Positions 1-7,087 are shown, counted from the first letter of the stretch. The stretch: 19,704 nt of DNA from 79-D21 sp022839995 (GCA_022839995.1 JALHIN010000035.1:1-19704); one strand, 5' to 3'. The notes: a model not told the origin generated them from the letters alone. A program made the numbers and translations.

Positions 1-2
1 CC

Positions 3-1165
3 TTACGGCCAGATGCCGCGGAACCGCATGGCGGCGATGATCCGGCCCATCGCCCTCACGTAGGTGGCCTGGCGCATCCGGATGTTCTGCTGCTTCTTGA
101 TCCTCCAGATCTCGTGGAACGCGTGGGTCAGGCGCTCGTCCAGCTTCTCGTGCACCGTCTTCTCCGTCCAGAAGTCCCCCGTCCGACCCTGGATCCACTC
201 GAAGCAGCTCACCGTCACTCCTCCGGCGTTCGCCAGCACATCGGGGATCACCAGCGCTCCCGCTTCTTCCAGGATCGCGTCCGCCTCCGGCGTCGTCGGA
301 CCGTTCGCCAGCTCCAGCACCACCTTCGCGTTCACACGCCCCGCGTTCGACTCGTTGATGACTCCCTCCAGCGCCGCCGGGATCAGAACGTCCGCCCGAA
401 GCTCCAGGATCTCCTCCGTCGTCAGCCGGTCCCCTCCGGGGAAGTCCGCCACTGTCCCGCTGACCTTCTTGTGCTTCATCAGCTCCTCGTACTTCAAACC
501 CTTCGGGTTGTACGTGCCTCCCTTGCTGTCCGACGCCCCCACCACCGTGAGCCCGATCTCCTCGTACAGCGCGTGGGCGTAGCTCCCCGCGTTCCCGTAT
601 CCCTGCACGATCGCCGTCAGCGGCTTCCCGTACAGCCCAAGCTCCTTCAGCGCTTCTCGCAGCACGTACATCCCGCCCCTCGCCGTCGCGTCTCCGCGAC
701 CCAGCGAACCGCCGATCTCCAGCGGCTTCCCCGTGTAGCACGAGGGCTCGCTCCAACCCTTCACCTTCTCGTACGTGTCCACGAACCACGACATCACCTG
801 CGGGTTCGTGTACACGTCCGGCGCCGGAATGTCGATGTCCGTCCCCATGAATCGCGCGATCCCCAGCGCGTAACCCCGGCTCAGCCTCTCCAGCTCCGCC
901 TTCGAAAGCTCACGCGGCGTGATCCGGACTCCTCCCTTTCCACCCCCGTACGGCAGCATCGCCGTCGCGCACTTGATCGACATCCACGCCGACAGCGCCA
1001 TTACCTCGTCCTTCGAAACGTTCGGATGGTACCTCACCCCACCCTTGTACGGGCCCAGCGCGTTGTTGTGGTGAGGATATCGATGAATTCCTGCTCCACG
1101 TTCAGGTACGGTACCGCTTCGTCCACCTGCTTCAGGAACATCTCGTACGGATTCATCTTCGACAT
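3..1165 (-). pseudogene. gdhA: Glu/Leu/Phe/Val-type glutamate dehydrogenase, disrupted near the 5' end
   Basis: NAD(P)-dependent oxidative deamination of glutamate to 2-oxoglutarate in the cytoplasm, central to amino-acid fermentation. The body, from NNALGPYKGG to the end, is intact. It has the active-site lysine motif LPYGGGKGGV, the PAPDVYTNP segment, TGKPLEIGGSLGR, a Rossmann motif GYGNAG, and a normal C-terminus. The natural start is the ATG at 1165-1163, with an AAGGAGGGG Shine-Dalgarno site just upstream. It encodes a typical N-terminus (MSKMNPYEMFLKQVDEA..., about 31 residues, ending EFIDIL). At about 1068-1073 that frame joins the body in a different frame. The roughly 30 residues that family members carry there (the strand leading to GYRVQ) are missing. 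The body frame stays open to 1256, but its residues upstream of the junction are not GDH-like. Either a real deletion/frameshift pseudogene or an assembly error. Codons are strongly G-ending, unlike the neighbours. Confidence 0.85.
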
Positions 1166-1300
1166 GCCTGTCTCCCCCTCCTTTTTTCCGGTTGTGGGAC
1201 TTCGGTTCCATCCTGGATCGATCGTGCGGCTCCCGGCGGACCTCCCCTCCTTTCAAGGCTTCGATTTCGATTCATTCTGCATTCGCCATGAACCGGCGCC

Positions 1301-1329
1301 ATTATACATCTCTCTTGTTTTAGCAAAAT
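1301..1329 (-). promoter_or_regulatory. Candidate sigma-70 promoter for gdhA
   Basis: On the minus strand a perfect TATAAT lies at 1306-1301. A weak -35 hexamer (ATTTTG or TTTTGC, 1323-1329) sits 16-17 bases upstream in an AT-rich stretch that stands out from the GC-rich surroundings. It would give a leader of about 130 nt before the gdhA start at 1165. The -10 element is convincing; the -35 is not. Confidence 0.45.
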
Positions 1330-1374
1330 AAATTAAAAATTAAGTCTGTACGTATGCATTATAAAAAGCGAACT

Positions 1375-1914
1375 TCAATCTTTGAGAAAAAGACTTCTCC
1401 GGTTCAGGTCGAGCCTGGAAGAAGTCAGGTGAATCCCCGTTTCTTCCAGCGCTGCCAGGGCACAGACCACAAAAGCGGGAAGGATGACATGGGCCGGCCT
1501 GAAGACCAGCAAAAGGAGGGGGCTGAAGTAGACGACCACGCCGGTCAGCTTGTTGCCCCAGGTGTGGAGGCCGAATACTACCAGGCGGTATTTCCGAAGG
1601 GCGATGGCCATGTTGACCAGTCGGATGAAGAGCACGATCAAAAGACAGGGGAGAAAGGGTTTCAATTCGTTCCAGGCCTTCAGGACCAGGATTGCCAGGA
1701 TCGCCCCGAAAAGAAAAAGGTCCGCGATCGAGTCAAGCCTGGCCCCCAAAAGGCTCTGGGATTTCGTCCGGCGCGCGACGAAACCATCCAGCAGGTCGCT
1801 CAAGCCGCTTGCGAGGTATAGCGTGACGAAAAGAACCGTTTGGTCCCTCACGTGGACCATCAGCAGCGAGAGCACGATGCGGCTTAAGGAGATCAGGTTC
1901 GCGAGGGACTTCAC
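1375..1914 (-). CDS. CDP-alcohol phosphatidyltransferase family membrane protein
   Basis: Integral membrane enzyme that transfers a phosphatidyl group from CDP-diacylglycerol to an alcohol such as glycerol-3-phosphate or inositol phosphate. The full family signature is present: DG-x2-AR-x8-G-x3-D-x3-D, seen as DGFVAR, then G, then ARLDSIAD. Several hydrophobic helices follow (LFLFGAILAILVL, FLPCLLIVLFIRLV, and a C-terminal pair). About 179 residues, usual for PgsA-like members; the acceptor alcohol cannot be told from sequence. A GTG lies at 1920 directly abutting GGGGGAGG, but the GTG at 1914 has a normal 6-nt spacing and is preferred. It lies 42 bases downstream of the OmpH-like gene on the same strand, so co-transcription is likely. 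pgsA is possible but not proven. Confidence 0.85.
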   Translation of the reverse strand: MKSLANLISLSRIVLSLLMVHVRDQTVLFVTLYLASGLSDLLDGFVARRTKSQSLLGARLDSIADLFLFGAILAILVLKAWNELKPFLPCLLIVLFIRLVNMAIALRKYRLVVFGLHTWGNKLTGVVVYFSPLLLLVFRPAHVILPAFVVCALAALEETGIHLTSSRLDLNRRSLFLKD

Positions 1915-1956
1915 CGGCACCCTCCCCCGGCCGTCTTATGCAAATCCCCTGCCCGG

Positions 1957-2397
1957 TCAGTTCGTGGCGAGCCTTTTCAACTCGGCAACGACGTCGCTTG
2001 TAATGTCGACCCCGCCCATCAGGGCCTGGGCGACATCGATGACGATCGTCAACCCCTTGGCTTTCGCGACGTTTCGGATCGCTTGATCCATGTCCTTCAG
2101 GAGAGGAGCCATCAGCTTCTGCTCCTCCTGTGACGCCTCGTTCTGTTTTGTCTGGTAGATTTCAGCCTTTTTCCCATTGTCCTTCTCTTTAGCGATCGCT
2201 TCCCTGGCTTCCTGCTGCTTCTTCTCGAGAACGGCCTGGATCTGCTTCTTCACTTGCGGCATCTTGGGATGCTGGGAAAGCACTGTCTGGGGTTCCAGGA
2301 CCCCGATCTTTTCTTCCGCCGGGGCGACCCCCGCCCCGAATGTTACGAGGAACGCCGCTAAAACCGAGAATAGAAGGATTTTCTTCCATGCACCCAT
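1957..2397 (-). CDS. OmpH/Skp-like periplasmic chaperone
   Basis: 146-residue exported protein. Residues 1-27 are a classic signal peptide: MGAWKK, hydrophobic core LLFSVLAAFLVTFGAG, cleavage after APA. The mature part begins EEKIGVLEPQTVLSQHPKM, the usual Skp/OmpH opening (a strand followed by a helix). A long Lys/Glu/Gln-rich helical region follows (about 45-105: QVKKQIQAVLEKKQQEA and on) that would form the coiled-coil tentacle, and a closing strand GLTIVIDVAQALMGGVDIT. In didermal bacteria Skp carries unfolded outer-membrane proteins across the periplasm, which implies a two-membrane envelope. The ATG at 2397 has AAGGAGG 8 bases upstream; a second ATG two codons later is less likely. Shorter than E. 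coli Skp, like many OmpH variants outside Proteobacteria. Confidence 0.82.
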   Translation of the reverse strand: MGAWKKILLFSVLAAFLVTFGAGVAPAEEKIGVLEPQTVLSQHPKMPQVKKQIQAVLEKKQQEAREAIAKEKDNGKKAEIYQTKQNEASQEEQKLMAPLLKDMDQAIRNVAKAKGLTIVIDVAQALMGGVDITSDVVAELKRLATN

Positions 2398-2421
2398 CTT
2401 GAAACCTCCTTTTCCAAAATC

Positions 2422-2454
2422 CCGAAAATCGAAGACGGAACCCCCAGGTCTTCG
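2422..2454 (-). terminator. Possible weak intrinsic terminator after the LysE-family gene
   Basis: On the minus strand CGAAGAC (2454-2448) pairs with GTCTTCG (2436-2430) around an 11-nt loop, followed by ATTTTCGG. The stem is 7 bp and the U tract is short, so termination may be partial. It lies between the LysE-type gene and the OmpH-like gene. Confidence 0.4.
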
Positions 2455-2471
2455 GCCCCTGCAACGCCCGT

Positions 2472-3095
2472 TCAAGTCCAAAGGGAACCCAGGCTCACGA
2501 TTCCAAAGCTGGCGATGATACAGCCCGAAACACGGTTGACCCACTTCAGCCGCTCCGGATCGAACCGGGATCGGAACAGGCTGACCGTGCTGCTCAGCGT
2601 AAGCCACCAGAGAGCTGATCCTGTCACGACCCCCAGAACCATCCATCCGGCCAGGCTCGAATTGCCCCGGGCCGCATCGACACCCAACCCCGCAAAAACT
2701 GCACCGAAGGAAAGGATTGTCATCGGGTTCGTGATCGTGAGGAAAAAAACGGAAACGTAGGCCCACAACAGGCCTCTCCTGCTTTCCCTCTCCCCCGGGC
2801 CCGCCGGGACGGCCCTCAGCGTGGAAAAGCCCAGGTATAGGAGGAAAAGTCCCCCGATTCCCCTTATGATCGCTTCCTGCTCCAGCAAAAGGCTCGAGAT
2901 GGCGGTCACCCCAAACGCAGCCAGGCATCCGTAAAACCCATCCGCGGTCGCCGCCCCCATCCCGGATAGGAACCCCTGCAACAGCCCTCCATCCAGGGTG
3001 CGCCGGATGCACAGGATCCCGATCGGACAAACCGGAGCCGCGATGGAAAAGCCAAGGATGGCCCCCTTAATGAAAAAAGCCAGCCCTCCCATCAT
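2472..3095 (-). CDS. LysE/RhtB-family amino-acid exporter
   Basis: 207-residue polytopic membrane protein with about six hydrophobic segments. The LysE-family opening is clear: FIKGAILGFSIAAPVCPIG, where the G-x3-G-x5-P-GP-like turn is conserved. It is followed by GFLSGMGAATADGFYGCLA and the mid-protein FFLTITNPMTILSFGAVFA (the N-P-x-T/A-I-L motif typical of the family). Members export amino acids or small solutes using the proton gradient; the substrate cannot be assigned. The neighbour ilvE upstream makes branched-chain or related amino acids a reasonable guess, but only a guess. Tandem ATGs lie at 3095 and 3092, with an AGGGG stretch directly before. A G/C-rich hairpin without a U tract sits in the 65-base gap to ilvE, so read-through from ilvE is possible. 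Confidence 0.85.
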   Translation of the reverse strand: MMGGLAFFIKGAILGFSIAAPVCPIGILCIRRTLDGGLLQGFLSGMGAATADGFYGCLAAFGVTAISSLLLEQEAIIRGIGGLFLLYLGFSTLRAVPAGPGERESRRGLLWAYVSVFFLTITNPMTILSFGAVFAGLGVDAARGNSSLAGWMVLGVVTGSALWWLTLSSTVSLFRSRFDPERLKWVNRVSGCIIASFGIVSLGSLWT

Positions 3096-3160
3096 CCCCT
3101 ATCATCCCTTTCCTGCAGGTAGGGCGGCTCTTTTCCGCCTGCTTCGGAAGGAAAAACCGG

Positions 3161-4186
3161 TCACCTGACCTCGTACATCCATCCTTCCGGGGCCTTTAGG
3201 TCTCCAAACTGGATTCCGGTTAGAGTCTCGTAGAGTTTTCTCGTTACGGGGCCCACTTCCGTTTCGCTATAAAAAACGTGAAGTTTGCCCTTGTATTCGA
3301 TCCCCCCGATCGGGGTAATCACAGCGGCAGTGCCACAGGCTCCAGCCTCGGCAAACTCGTCCAGGCGGTCGATGAAAACGTCCCTCTCCTCGGTTTCCAT
3401 GCCCAGGACGTCCTTCGCCAGCTGGAGCAGGGAAATTTTCGTGACGCTGGGAAGGATCGAAGGGGATTTGGGTGTTACGAACTTTCCATCCTTGGTGATC
3501 CCGAAGAAGTTCGCCGCCCCGACCTCCTCGATCTTCGTGTGGGTCGCGGGATCGAGATAGATGCAATCCGCAAACCCCTTCTCTACGGCCAGCTTGTGAG
3601 GCAAGAGGCTACCGGCGTAATTGCCGCCGACCTTTGCAGCCCCGGTCCCGAAAGGAGCCGCCCGGTCATAGTCCGAAACGGTGAAGTTGACCGGGCTGAG
3701 TCCGCCTTTGAAATAGGCTCCAACGGGCAGGCAGAAAACGCTGAAGATGTATTCCGGGGCGGGGGCAACGCCGATGGTGTCCCCCGTACCGAACAGGAAC
3801 GGCCGCAGGTACAGGGTCGCCCCCGTTCCGTATGGGGGGACATAGGCTTCGTTCGCCTTGACCACCTGCACACAGGCATCGATGAACCGGTCGACCGGCA
3901 CCTCCGGCATCAGGATCCTCCGGCAGCTTTCCTGCATCCGTTTCGCGTTCATGTCGGGCCTGAAAAGCTGGATTTTCCCCTGCTTCGTCCGGTAGGCCTT
4001 GAGCCCCTCGAAACAGGCCTGCCCGTAATGAAGCACGGTCGAAGCCTCGCTGATGCACAGCCGGTTGTCTTCCACCAGTTTCCCCTCGTCCCACTTGCCG
4101 TCCTTCCAACAGGAAACGTATCGAAAGTCGGTCTTCATGTACCTGAACCCCAGGTTGGCCCAGTCCAGATTCAGTTCCTTCCCCAT
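3161..4186 (-). CDS. ilvE: Branched-chain amino-acid aminotransferase
   Basis: PLP enzyme of fold type IV that interconverts Leu/Ile/Val and their 2-oxo acids with glutamate/2-oxoglutarate. 341 residues, normal for the larger BCAT branch that includes human BCAT. Landmarks: HYGQACFEGLKAYR (about 53-66), FRPDMNAKRM, YLRPFLFGTG, the Schiff-base lysine K185 in GTGAAKVGGNYAG, EEVGAANFFGI, and the late EAGACGTAAVITPIGGI loop. The ATG at 4186 has AAGGAGGGG a few bases upstream; in-frame sequence continues to 4390 but is not family-like. In an amino-acid fermenter this would serve both degradation and synthesis, with GDH regenerating 2-oxoglutarate. A LysE-type exporter lies 65 bases downstream. Confidence 0.93.
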   Translation of the reverse strand: MGKELNLDWANLGFRYMKTDFRYVSCWKDGKWDEGKLVEDNRLCISEASTVLHYGQACFEGLKAYRTKQGKIQLFRPDMNAKRMQESCRRILMPEVPVDRFIDACVQVVKANEAYVPPYGTGATLYLRPFLFGTGDTIGVAPAPEYIFSVFCLPVGAYFKGGLSPVNFTVSDYDRAAPFGTGAAKVGGNYAGSLLPHKLAVEKGFADCIYLDPATHTKIEEVGAANFFGITKDGKFVTPKSPSILPSVTKISLLQLAKDVLGMETEERDVFIDRLDEFAEAGACGTAAVITPIGGIEYKGKLHVFYSETEVGPVTRKLYETLTGIQFGDLKAPEGWMYEVR

Positions 4187-4205
4187 TTTGTCCCCTCCTT
4201 GGCTT

Positions 4206-4260
4206 CCTGGAAAATCTCCAGGCGTGTTTCCTATTTTACCTTCGTTCCGACAAAGACAAA
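4206..4260 (-). promoter_or_regulatory. Candidate ilvE promoter with inverted repeat in the early leader
   Basis: Minus-strand TAAAAT (4238-4233) with TTTGTC (4260-4255) 16 bases upstream forms a weak promoter. Immediately downstream, CCTGGA (4222-4217) and TCCAGG (4211-4206) form a perfect 6+6 inverted repeat around a 5-base spacer, between the expected start site and the ilvE ribosome site. It could be an operator or a 5' mRNA hairpin. Both readings are inference from symmetry and position. Confidence 0.35.
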
Positions 4261-4308
4261 GAAAATGGTCTATCCTTTGAACCGAGGGATTCGAGAGGAG
4301 GTTCCAAC

Positions 4309-5073
4309 GTGAATGCCGGACGAGTCGAAAAGGGGCGAAAAACAACCGGAACGTTTCCTTCGTCTCTCGAATGCGTCTTCGACCTCTCACAAGAACTTCC
4401 CGAAGCCGATGCCTGGCTGGTCATCGACCTTCTCCGAGCCACCACGACTCTGGCCGCCTTTTTCGAGTACGGCGGGAAGCGCTGCAGGCTGGCGGAAAAA
4501 GTCGAAGACGCCATCTCGCTCAGGAAGATCCTCGGTCGGGGCTGGATCCTGGCGGGAGAGAGGAACGCCCTGCCGCCCGAGGGATTCGACCTGGGCAATT
4601 CCCCCACGGCCTTTCTTTCAATCGATGCCGGGAGCTGGGACGGATTGATCCTGACGACATCCAACGGAACCCGTGGGCTGTTGAAAGCTTCCAGGAGGGG
4701 CGGAACCGTATTCGCCGCCTGTGCCCGGAACGCAAGCGCAGCAGTAAGGCGCGCGATCGCTTCCGGGAGAAGGATCGCGATTCTTTGCTGCGGAGAGAAG
4801 GGGAAACCCTCACTGGAAGACAGCCTTTGCGCGGGCCTGCTCGTGGAACGCCTCCTGTCGGAATCGAAAGAATTCCGGCTGGGAGGAGGAGCCGAAAGGG
4901 CGCTGGCCGCCTGGCAGGAATCCGGCAGGAGCATGGAAGCAGCGAAAAATTCGGTTCATGCCAGGCGGCTCATGGATCTGGGATTCTCCGAAGACGTGGA
5001 GTTCTGCTGCCAGGTCGACGGATTCACTTCTGTTCCAAGGCTAGCCCCCTTCCAGGACCTGATTCTTCCCTGA
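4309..5073 (+). CDS. comB: ComB-family probable 2-phosphosulfolactate phosphatase
   Basis: 254 residues. The family motifs appear in order: VIDLLRATTTLAAFFEYG (Mg-binding region, about 38-55), GERNALPPEGFDLGNSP (about 83-99), LTTSNGTRGLL (about 115-125) and a downstream EDSLCAGLLVERLL helix. ComB hydrolyses 2-phosphosulfolactate to sulfolactate, a coenzyme M precursor in methanogens. Many bacteria without coenzyme M carry homologues whose role is uncertain (sulfolactate metabolism or another phospho-acid). No other ComA/C/D-like gene is in this window. GTG start at 4309 with AGAGGAGG about 6 bases upstream. It is divergent from ilvE (122-base gap) and convergent with rubrerythrin (10 bases between the stops). 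Confidence 0.82.
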   Translation: MNAGRVEKGRKTTGTFPSSLECVFDLSQELPEADAWLVIDLLRATTTLAAFFEYGGKRCRLAEKVEDAISLRKILGRGWILAGERNALPPEGFDLGNSPTAFLSIDAGSWDGLILTTSNGTRGLLKASRRGGTVFAACARNASAAVRRAIASGRRIAILCCGEKGKPSLEDSLCAGLLVERLLSESKEFRLGGGAERALAAWQESGRSMEAAKNSVHARRLMDLGFSEDVEFCCQVDGFTSVPRLAPFQDLILP

Positions 5074-5083
5074 GATACCGCCT

Positions 5084-5668
5084 CTAGTAGTTTTCGACGA
5101 AAACCTCGAAATGCCCTTTCGGGTGGGCACATGCCGGGCACATGTCCGGAGCGGAATCTCCTTTGTGGATATACCCGCAGTTGTTGCACTTCCATTCCAC
5201 GACTTCCGCTTTCCTGAAAACCTGGCCGGAAACCAGGTTCGCGTGGAGTTTCCTATACCGTGCCTCGTGCCGTTTCTCAACTTCCGCGATTTTTCTGAAA
5301 ACCGCCGCGATTTCCGGAAAACCTTCGTTTTCCGCGGTTTCGGCAAAAGACGGGTACATTTCTCCCCATTCCTCTTTTTCACCGTCGGCCGCAGCAAGGA
5401 GGTTTTGTGCCGTGTCCCCCAGGGCAACCGGGTAAGCCGCGTCCACGACAACCTTTTCCCCGTTCATTCCTTCTACCAGGAACTTGAAGAACCTCTTCGC
5501 GTGCTCTTTTTCGTTTTCGGCCGTTTCCGTGAAGATATTGGAAATCTGCACCAGGTTTTCCTTTCTCGCGGTCGACGCATAATACGTGTAGCGGGTCCGA
5601 GCTTGAGCCTCGCCTGCAAAGGCCTTCATCAGGTTTTCTGCCGTTCGGGTTCCTTTCAATTCCTTCAC
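5084..5668 (-). CDS. rbr: Rubrerythrin
   Basis: 194-residue cytoplasmic non-haem iron protein that reduces hydrogen peroxide in anaerobes. The N-terminal ferritin-like four-helix domain carries the diiron ligands: E in FAGEAQARTRYTYYA (about residue 20), the E and H in ETAENEKEHAKRFF, E in FAETAENEGF, and E/H in AEVEKRHEARY. The C-terminal rubredoxin domain has the two Cys pairs CNNCGY and CPACAHPKGHFEVF that bind one Fe. The family opening MKELKGTRTAENL starts at the GTG at 5668; a GTG three codons upstream (5677) is the alternative and has an AGGGA 8 bases before it. Sequence remains open to 5794 but is not rubrerythrin-like. It is divergent from the structured RNA and convergent with comB. 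Confidence 0.95.
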   Translation of the reverse strand: MKELKGTRTAENLMKAFAGEAQARTRYTYYASTARKENLVQISNIFTETAENEKEHAKRFFKFLVEGMNGEKVVVDAAYPVALGDTAQNLLAAADGEKEEWGEMYPSFAETAENEGFPEIAAVFRKIAEVEKRHEARYRKLHANLVSGQVFRKAEVVEWKCNNCGYIHKGDSAPDMCPACAHPKGHFEVFVENY

Positions 5669-5806
5669 GTAAATCACGCTCCGCTTCCCTTGATTTTTCC
5701 CAACTCTAGCATTTTCTGAAAGAACCTGCCATACTAAACACCCGGGCTTTCGGACTCCATGAACGTGACGCCAGGAACTGCATTCTTTACACACTTACTT
5801 TTCTGC

Positions 5807-5835
5807 TTGCATTGTTAGCCCTATGCCGATATAAT
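5807..5835 (+). promoter_or_regulatory. Strong sigma-70 promoter for the structured RNA
   Basis: TTGCAT (5807-5812), exactly 17 bases, then a perfect TATAAT (5830-5835). The predicted start at about 5841-5843 coincides with the 5' base of the closing helix of the RNA. No gene with a sensible start follows, so this is a stand-alone RNA promoter. It is the best promoter in the window. Confidence 0.85.
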
Positions 5836-5840
5836 ACAAC

Positions 5841-6167
5841 TTGCGAGGTAGGACTTGTGTGACAAGGCGGTGCTAAGCGAAGCGAGACCTGCCAAAAACC
5901 CCGAGGCTTGGCCCGCAAGGGAAAGGCCAAGGAGGAGATGCAGGGTACAGCAAAGCAAAGCCAACCATGGTCCGGCTTGTCATATCAAATTGGGGGGCTT
6001 TCTTCCCGTTGCGGCGGTTGCCCTCGAGAAGAAATCCAGCTTGATCGGGTGAGGTGCGGCTCGTATGGGTGCGGTACAGCCTATCAAGCAGGAACCGATC
6101 CAATAAAGGGTGCGGTTCTCTATCTCGCAAAGGGTCCTGGGTGGAAATCTGGGACCCTTGTTTTTTT
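5841..6167 (+). ncRNA. Structured non-coding RNA of unassigned family
   Basis: A complete transcription unit: ideal promoter, about 290 nt of structured sequence, then an intrinsic terminator. The 5' end TTGCGAGGTAG (5841-5851) pairs with CTATCTCGCAA (6120-6130), an 11-bp helix with one G-U pair that closes the molecule. Inside, several helices can be read: CTTGT/ACAAG (5854-5858/5862-5866), CTTGGCC/GGCCAAG (5907-5913/5925-5931), TTTCTTC/GAAGAAA (5999-6005/6028-6034), and TTGATCGG/CCGATCCAA with one bulge (6041-6048/6095-6103). A GGTGCGG motif recurs at 6053, 6068 and 6109, and GGTACAGC at 5944 and 6073. The layout resembles housekeeping RNAs such as RNase P RNA, tmRNA or large SRP RNA, but I see none of their signature motifs. 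It may be a divergent known family or a new one. Divergent neighbour: rubrerythrin. Convergent neighbour: the amidase. Confidence 0.7.
6130..6167 (+). terminator. Intrinsic terminator of the structured RNA
   Basis: AAGGGTCC (6130-6137) pairs with GGACCCTT (6152-6159), loop 14 nt, followed by G and seven T (6161-6167). It directly abuts the 3' strand of the RNA's closing helix. There is no U tract on the opposite strand, so it acts on plus-strand transcription only. Confidence 0.85.
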
Positions 6168-6233
6168 GCCCTTCAGAAAAACGAGGGTCAACTGCATCAA
6201 ACATCTTCACCGCCGAGGCGCAATTCCACTCTC

Positions 6234-7067
6234 TCAGGCTTTTTTCTCTTCCAGGGAGTACACGTCAGTCCGGCGATGCTTGAGCAAGGGCAATTGTTCC
6301 CGCACTTCCTCGACCCTGGACATGTCCAGTTCGGTAACGCACACTCCAGCCTTTTCATCCATCTGGCTGACAACTTCTCCCCAGGGGTCGGTAATGATGC
6401 TATGCCCCCAAGAAACGTAAAAGGCGCCTTCTTCCCTCGCTGGGGCGGTCCCCACGGCAAACACCTGGTTGTTCAGGGCCTGTGAACGGAACATGATTTC
6501 CCAATGGGCCGGACCGGTGGTCATGTTGAACGCAGCCGGCACCAGGATCAGCCTGGCTCCCCGCAGGGCCATGAGACGCCCCAGCTCCGGGAAACGGAAA
6601 TCGTAGCAAATGCACAGTCCGAACGTGCCAAATTCCGTTTCGAAAGTGGTCACCGAATTCCCCGCAGAAAGCGTTTCAGATTCCCTGAATCTTTGCCCTC
6701 CCTTCACGTCGATATCGAAGAGGTGCATCTTGCGGTGCTTGGCAATTTGCCTCCCTGCCCGGTCGAACACGTAGGCGGTGTTGTACGTCTTCCCCGACCC
6801 GTCCCGTTCAGGCATGGAACCCGCGGAAAGATAAACGCGGAACTTTCTGGCGAGTGCGGAGCAGGCTTCCCAGATTCGTCCGCCCTCTTCCTCTGCGTAT
6901 AGCGGGAAATTTTCCGTCTTGTATGGACAGCAAAACATTTCGGGAAGCGCGACAAGATCCGCATTTCGAGAAACCCCTTCAGAAACCGCCCGCTCCACCT
7001 GAACCAACGTTTCCTCTTTTCCCGCGGGGACGGGCAACTGGCACTGGGCGATTCTAAGCTTTTCCAT
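6234..7067 (-). CDS. Carbon-nitrogen hydrolase (nitrilase superfamily, Nit1/Nit2-like amidase)
   Basis: 277 residues covering the whole single-domain fold. The Glu-Lys-Cys triad is clear: E43 in ALPEMF, K113 in KHRKMHLFD, and C154 in CICYDFRFPE. Further conserved segments are SMPERD...TYNTA, PAAFNMTTGPAHWE and GHSIITDPWGEV. The motifs fit the branch of omega-amidase (2-oxoglutaramate or 2-oxosuccinamate hydrolysis) and deaminated-glutathione amidase rather than true nitrilases. Either would act as metabolite repair beside an active transaminase network; the substrate is not proven. ATG at 7067 with AAAGGAGA about 7 bases before it. It follows the PEBP-family gene by 53 bases on the same strand, with a hairpin between. 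Confidence 0.9.
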   Translation of the reverse strand: MEKLRIAQCQLPVPAGKEETLVQVERAVSEGVSRNADLVALPEMFCCPYKTENFPLYAEEEGGRIWEACSALARKFRVYLSAGSMPERDGSGKTYNTAYVFDRAGRQIAKHRKMHLFDIDVKGGQRFRESETLSAGNSVTTFETEFGTFGLCICYDFRFPELGRLMALRGARLILVPAAFNMTTGPAHWEIMFRSQALNNQVFAVGTAPAREEGAFYVSWGHSIITDPWGEVVSQMDEKAGVCVTELDMSRVEEVREQLPLLKHRRTDVYSLEEKKA

Positions 7068-7087
7068 CTCGACTTCTCCTTTAAGCT

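Noticed and set aside
1166..1285. Possible 40-codon leader peptide upstream of gdhA (start near 1285) and the extension of the GDH frame to 1256
   Set aside because: Arg/Gly-rich translation with no attenuation-like codon runs; the extension is not GDH-like. The ATG at 1165 gives the true family N-terminus.
114..1331. 405-codon open frame on the plus strand opposite gdhA
   Set aside because: Arg/His/Gln/Leu-rich shadow of the biased GDH codons, no start signal and no family resemblance.
5841..6167. Assignment of the RNA as rnpB, ssrA, ffs or ssrS
   Set aside because: RNase P core motifs, a tmRNA T-arm and tag frame, and the SRP GGAA-loop region were looked for and not found. 6S RNA is usually shorter and a single long hairpin, whereas this looks multi-branched.
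5908..6420. Open frame through the structured RNA, with AAGGAGG two bases before an ATG at 5938 and a Cys-rich translation
   Set aside because: Spacing to the ATG is too short, the frame reads straight through a strong terminator and on into the antisense of the amidase gene, and the sequence is better explained by RNA helices. A dual-function RNA is not fully excluded.
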